Shown: positions 5,530 to 8,922 of the stretch, in pieces
Numbering within the stretch: position 1 is the first letter of the stretch
How the letters are laid out: each line of letters begins with the position of its first letter
DNA from: Pseudomonadota bacterium
GTDB taxonomy: Bacteria > Pseudomonadota > Alphaproteobacteria > Rhodospirillales > 2-02-FULL-58-16
Direction: 5' to 3'
DNA: 8,922 nucleotides
Assembly: GCA_022572335.1 (NCBI GenBank)
Contig: JACZWD010000109.1
Coordinates: 1-8,922 of the forward strand
The notes under the pieces: generated by a model
Databases searched by the model: none
Seen by the model: the letters and a program-made list of their open reading frames with translations, nothing else
Told to the model about the DNA's origin: nothing
Translations under genes and position numbers: made by a program

Positions 5530-6141
5530 ATGGAAAAATTCACCACGCTGACCGGCGTCGCCGCGCCCCTGCCGATGATCAACGTCGATACCGACATGAT
5601 CATCCCCAAGCAGTTCCTCAAGTCGATCAAGCGCACGGGCTTCGCCAAGGGCCTGTTCTTCGAGATGCGCTACCGGGAAGACGGCAGCGAGAATCCCGAT
5701 TTCGTGCTCAACAAGCCGCCCTACCGCAAGGCGCGCATCCTGGTGGCGGGGACGAACTTCGGCTGCGGTTCGTCGCGCGAGCACGCGCCGTGGGCGCTTC
5801 TCGACTTCGGCATCCGCTGCGTCATTGCCCCCAGCTTCGCCGAGATCTTTTATAACAACTGCGTGAAAAACGGCATCCTGCCCGTCCGCCTGCCCGAGAC
5901 GGACGTGGACAGGCTGATGGACGACGCCGGACGCGGCACCAACGCCACCCTCACCGTGGACCTGGAAAACCAGGTGATCACCGGCCCCGACGGCGCCTCC
6001 GTCACCTTCGACGTGGACCCCTTCGACAAGCACTGTCTGTTGAACGGCATCGACGACATCGCGCAGACCCTAGACAGGGCCGAAAAGATCGACGATTTCG
6101 AGGCCAGGCAAAAAGAGACCCAGCCCTGGCTGTATTCCTGA
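5530..6141 (+). CDS. leuD: 3-isopropylmalate dehydratase small subunit
   Basis: LeuD is the swivelling small subunit that completes the isopropylmalate isomerase active site with LeuC. The product has 203 residues, normal for proteobacterial LeuD. INVDTDMIIPKQFLK (17-31) and NFGCGSSREHAPWAL (76-90), which contains the substrate-recognising SSRE loop, are diagnostic. The C-terminal part includes the family segment FDKHCLLNGIDDIAQTL near the end. The start ATG 5530 has a purine-rich GGGAGGGAAG upstream within the 18-nt gap after leuC, so the two genes are surely co-transcribed. leuB follows after 64 nt. Confidence 0.97.
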   Translation: MEKFTTLTGVAAPLPMINVDTDMIIPKQFLKSIKRTGFAKGLFFEMRYREDGSENPDFVLNKPPYRKARILVAGTNFGCGSSREHAPWALLDFGIRCVIAPSFAEIFYNNCVKNGILPVRLPETDVDRLMDDAGRGTNATLTVDLENQVITGPDGASVTFDVDPFDKHCLLNGIDDIAQTLDRAEKIDDFEARQKETQPWLYS

Positions 6142-6205
6142 CCGGGCGTCCGCCCCGCGACTCCGGCCCACCCGACCGGGCGACAGGTAAAGGAGGGGTA
6201 AATCC

Positions 6206-7318
6206 ATGCCCGCCAACAAACGGCTGTTGATCCTGCCCGGCGACGGCATCGGCCCGGAAGTGATGGGCGAGGTGCGGCGCGTCATCGACTGGATGGAGAA
6301 ACGGCGCGCCGCCACGTTCGACGTCAAGGAAGGGCTCGTCGGCGGCGCCGCCTACGACGTCCACGGCACGCCCATCACCGACGAAACCATGGCCCAGGCC
6401 ATGGAGGCGGACGCCGTTCTGCTGGGCGCCGTCGGCGGGCCCAAGTGGGACGATCTGCCGTTCGCGGACAAACCCGAGCGCGGCTTGCTGCGCCTGCGCA
6501 AGGACATGGACCTGTTCGCCAACCTGCGCCCGGCGGTGGTCTTCGACGCCCTGGCCGACGCCTCGACCCTGAAGGAGGAGGTGATCAGGGGCCTCGACAT
6601 CATGATCGTGCGCGAGCTCACCGGCGGCATCTATTTCGGCGAGCCCAGGGGCATCGAGGACCTGCCCGACGGCACCCGCCGGGCAGTCAACACCCAGGTC
6701 TACACGACGCCCGAGATCCAGCGCGTCGCCCGGGTCGCCTTCGAGCTGGCCGGGAAGCGCGGCAACAGGGTCTGTTCGGTCGAGAAGGCCAACGTCATGG
6801 AAAGCGGCGTCCTGTGGCGCGAGGAGGTGCAGAAGGTCCACGACACCGAGTTCGCCGGGGTCGAGCTGAGCCACATGTACGCCGACAACTGCGCCATGCA
6901 GTTGGTGCGCAACCCCAAGCAGTTCGACGTCATCGTCACCGACAACCTGTTCGGCGACATGCTCTCGGACACGGCGGCCATGCTGACCGGTTCCCTGGGC
7001 ATGCTGCCCTCGGCCAGCCTGGGCGCCGTGGACGGCAGCGGCCGGCGCCTCGCGCTCTACGAGCCGGTGCACGGAACCGCCCCCGACATCGCCGGCAAGG
7101 GTTTGGCCAATCCGCTGGCCACCCTGCTCAGCTTCGCCATGTGCCTGCGCTACTCCTTCGACATGGACGAAGACGCCGATCTCATAGAGACCGCGGCCCG
7201 CAAGGTGCTCGACGGCGGGCTGCGCACCGCCGATATCATGCAGCCCGGCAAGGCCAGGGTCTCCACCTCGGTGATGGGCGAGGCGATCACCGGCGAGATG
7301 GACAAGCTGGCGGGGTGA
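6206..7318 (+). CDS. leuB: 3-isopropylmalate dehydrogenase
   Basis: LeuB oxidatively decarboxylates 3-isopropylmalate with NAD+ to 2-oxoisocaproate, the precursor of leucine. The 370-residue product shows PGDGIGPE (11-18), the substrate loop LRLRKDMDLFANLRP (95-109), RELTGGIYFG (136-145), catalytic K194 in SVEKANVM, and metal ligands D227, D251 and D255 with the same spacing as D217, D241 and D245 of the Thermus enzyme. EPVHGTAPDIAGKG (286-299) is the NAD-binding loop. The strong ribosome-binding site AAGGAGGGG (6190-6198) lies 7 nt before ATG 6206. The upstream 64-nt gap has no clear terminator, so it is read as part of a leuCDB operon. A hairpin 15 nt after its stop may end the transcript. 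Confidence 0.97.
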   Translation: MPANKRLLILPGDGIGPEVMGEVRRVIDWMEKRRAATFDVKEGLVGGAAYDVHGTPITDETMAQAMEADAVLLGAVGGPKWDDLPFADKPERGLLRLRKDMDLFANLRPAVVFDALADASTLKEEVIRGLDIMIVRELTGGIYFGEPRGIEDLPDGTRRAVNTQVYTTPEIQRVARVAFELAGKRGNRVCSVEKANVMESGVLWREEVQKVHDTEFAGVELSHMYADNCAMQLVRNPKQFDVIVTDNLFGDMLSDTAAMLTGSLGMLPSASLGAVDGSGRRLALYEPVHGTAPDIAGKGLANPLATLLSFAMCLRYSFDMDEDADLIETAARKVLDGGLRTADIMQPGKARVSTSVMGEAITGEMDKLAG

Positions 7319-7333
7319 GGCGGCGGGACCGGC

Positions 7334-7351
7334 GGCCGCGAACCCGCGGCC
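7334..7351 (+). terminator. Hairpin downstream of leuB, possible terminator
   Basis: GGCCGCG (7334-7340) pairs perfectly with CGCGGCC (7345-7351) around AACC, 15 nt after the leuB stop. The following sequence (CGGGGGCGAAAATCGGG) has no T-run, so termination is plausible but not demonstrated. Confidence 0.35.
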
Positions 7352-7459
7352 CGGGGGCGAAAATCGGGCATTTCAGAAATCGTCAGTCCTTGTCGCGGAC
7401 CTTGTGTTTCGACACGCGCAACTCATTCACGCGGAAATCCGGCATAAGGCTGGAATCCC

Positions 7460-7509
7460 TTGAAAACCGGCGTCAACGGGCGTAAGTGATCGGGCCGGGC
7501 GCCGCCCGG
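7460..7509 (+). promoter_or_regulatory. Weak candidate promoter and leader hairpin before asd
   Basis: The 216-nt leuB-asd gap is long enough for a separate promoter. TTGAAA (7460-7465) and TAAGTG (7483-7488) have a 17-bp spacing, but the -10 match is poor. A CCGGGC/GCCCGG hairpin (7495-7509) lies 25 nt before the asd ATG. The remaining gap shows only a small ATTTCAGAAAT palindrome at 7370-7380. Confidence 0.22.
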
Positions 7510-7534
7510 GGCGCGGATTTCGGAGTACAGGGGA

Positions 7535-8566
<1,032 letters not shown>

Positions 8567-8568
8567 GT

Positions 8569-8599
8569 GGCCTGCATCAGCTAAAGTGCACCCATACGA
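8569..8599 (+). repeat. 31-nt dispersed element, copy B (3' of asd)
   Basis: This is the inverted partner of 2260-2290, with 28 of 31 positions identical when reverse-complemented. In this orientation it begins GGCCTG and contains the unbroken block TGCACCCATACGA (8587-8599). It starts 2 nt after the asd stop codon, just as copy A starts 1 nt after the stop of the small membrane gene, in the same orientation relative to its upstream gene. Weaker similarity continues for about 24 nt. Confidence 0.75.
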
Positions 8600-8666
8600 T
8601 CGCTTTTCCCGTTTCCCCGGCAGGAGGGGAGGCGCGGGCGATGCGGGCCCATCGGCAAGCCTTCCC

Positions 8667-8922
8667 GACGCCCCGGGGGGCCGCCGGGGGGTGTCCCCCC
8701 CGACACCGTATGCGGGGGGCGCCCCCGCGACCCCCGGGGGCCACCGGGGGGTGTCCCCCCGACACCGTATGCGGGGGGCGCCCCCGCGACCCCCGGGGGG
8801 CCACCGGGGGGTGTCCCCCCGACACCGTATGCGGGGGGCGCCCCCGCGACCCCCGGGGGGCCACCGGGGGGTGTCCCCCCGACACCGTATGCGGGGGGCG
8901 CCCCCGCGACCCCCGGGGGGCC
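8667..8922. repeat. Extremely GC-rich tandem array, 60-bp unit, running off the window
   Basis: A diverged partial unit (8667-8701) is followed by a 59-bp unit (8702-8760), two identical 60-bp units (8761-8820 and 8821-8880) and a partial unit of 42 bp to the window end. Each unit starts GACACCGTATGCGGGGGG and is 85% GC. It contains nested dyads: GCGGGGG/CCCCCGC around GCG, CGGGGGG/CCCCCCG around TGT, and the competing GGTGTC/GACACC. The early units differ by single bases in C and G runs. Because the period is a multiple of three and stops are absent, open frames on both strands across it are expected and are not evidence for a protein. The 8600-8666 stretch between asd's 3' element and the array holds no recognisable gene. 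Confidence 0.92.

Noticed and set aside
3883..6033. A 716-codon open frame on the minus strand across leuC and leuD
   Set aside because: It is rich in His, Gly, Val and Asp in the pattern of an antisense shadow of a GC-rich gene, and the opposite strand has unmistakable LeuC and LeuD motifs.
6142..6205. A terminator or promoter between leuD and leuB
   Set aside because: I saw no convincing stem with a T-run and no -35/-10 pair, only the strong leuB ribosome site.
6002..7072. A 356-codon minus-strand frame opposite leuD and leuB
   Set aside because: No family motifs; the plus strand carries a complete LeuB with all catalytic residues.
8577..8885. A 102-codon minus-strand frame starting in the array and ending at the 31-nt element
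   Set aside because: Its repeats simply translate the 60-bp units, the frame shifts between units, and the absence of stops follows from composition.
8667..8922. A CRISPR array
   Set aside because: The whole 60-bp unit is repeated without unique spacers, and there are no cas genes nearby.

Overview
The window is a GC-rich (roughly 70%) stretch of a bacterial chromosome and is almost entirely housekeeping. The gene order rpsP-rimM-trmD-rplS followed by leuC-leuD-leuB-asd, the GC-biased codon use, and the long low-complexity tails on S16 and L19 suggest an alphaproteobacterium, most likely Rhodospirillales-like. That placement is inference from gene order and protein style, not a database result.

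Layout. Positions 1-2190 (+) hold the ribosomal/tRNA-modification operon: the 3' end of a gene best read as rpsP (S16), then rimM (16S/30S maturation), trmD (tRNA m1G37 methyltransferase, ATGA overlap with rimM) and rplS (L19). A 21-bp tandem duplication lies between trmD and rplS and creates a 16-codon micro-ORF whose stop overlaps the rplS start. Positions 2191-3868 form a minus-strand block with an MFS transporter and, downstream of it, a 73-residue two-segment membrane protein preceded by a striking palindrome. Positions 4105-7318 (+) encode both subunits of isopropylmalate isomerase (leuC, leuD) and isopropylmalate dehydrogenase (leuB), the last two committed steps of leucine synthesis; leuA is not in the window. 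Positions 7535-8566 (+) encode aspartate-semialdehyde dehydrogenase (asd), which feeds the lysine/diaminopimelate, threonine and methionine branches.

The last 356 bases hold no convincing gene. They begin with a 31-nt sequence matching, in inverted orientation and at 28 of 31 positions, a sequence at 2260-2290. Each copy starts 1-2 nt after a stop codon (the small membrane protein and asd). They end in a roughly 85% GC tandem array with a 60-bp unit that runs off the window edge.

I see no CRISPR array, tRNA, rRNA, transposase, phage gene or defence system, and no clear new multi-gene system. The items most worth a second look are non-coding: the paired 3'-end element, the 60-bp array, the duplicated leader before rplS, and the palindrome upstream of the small membrane protein.
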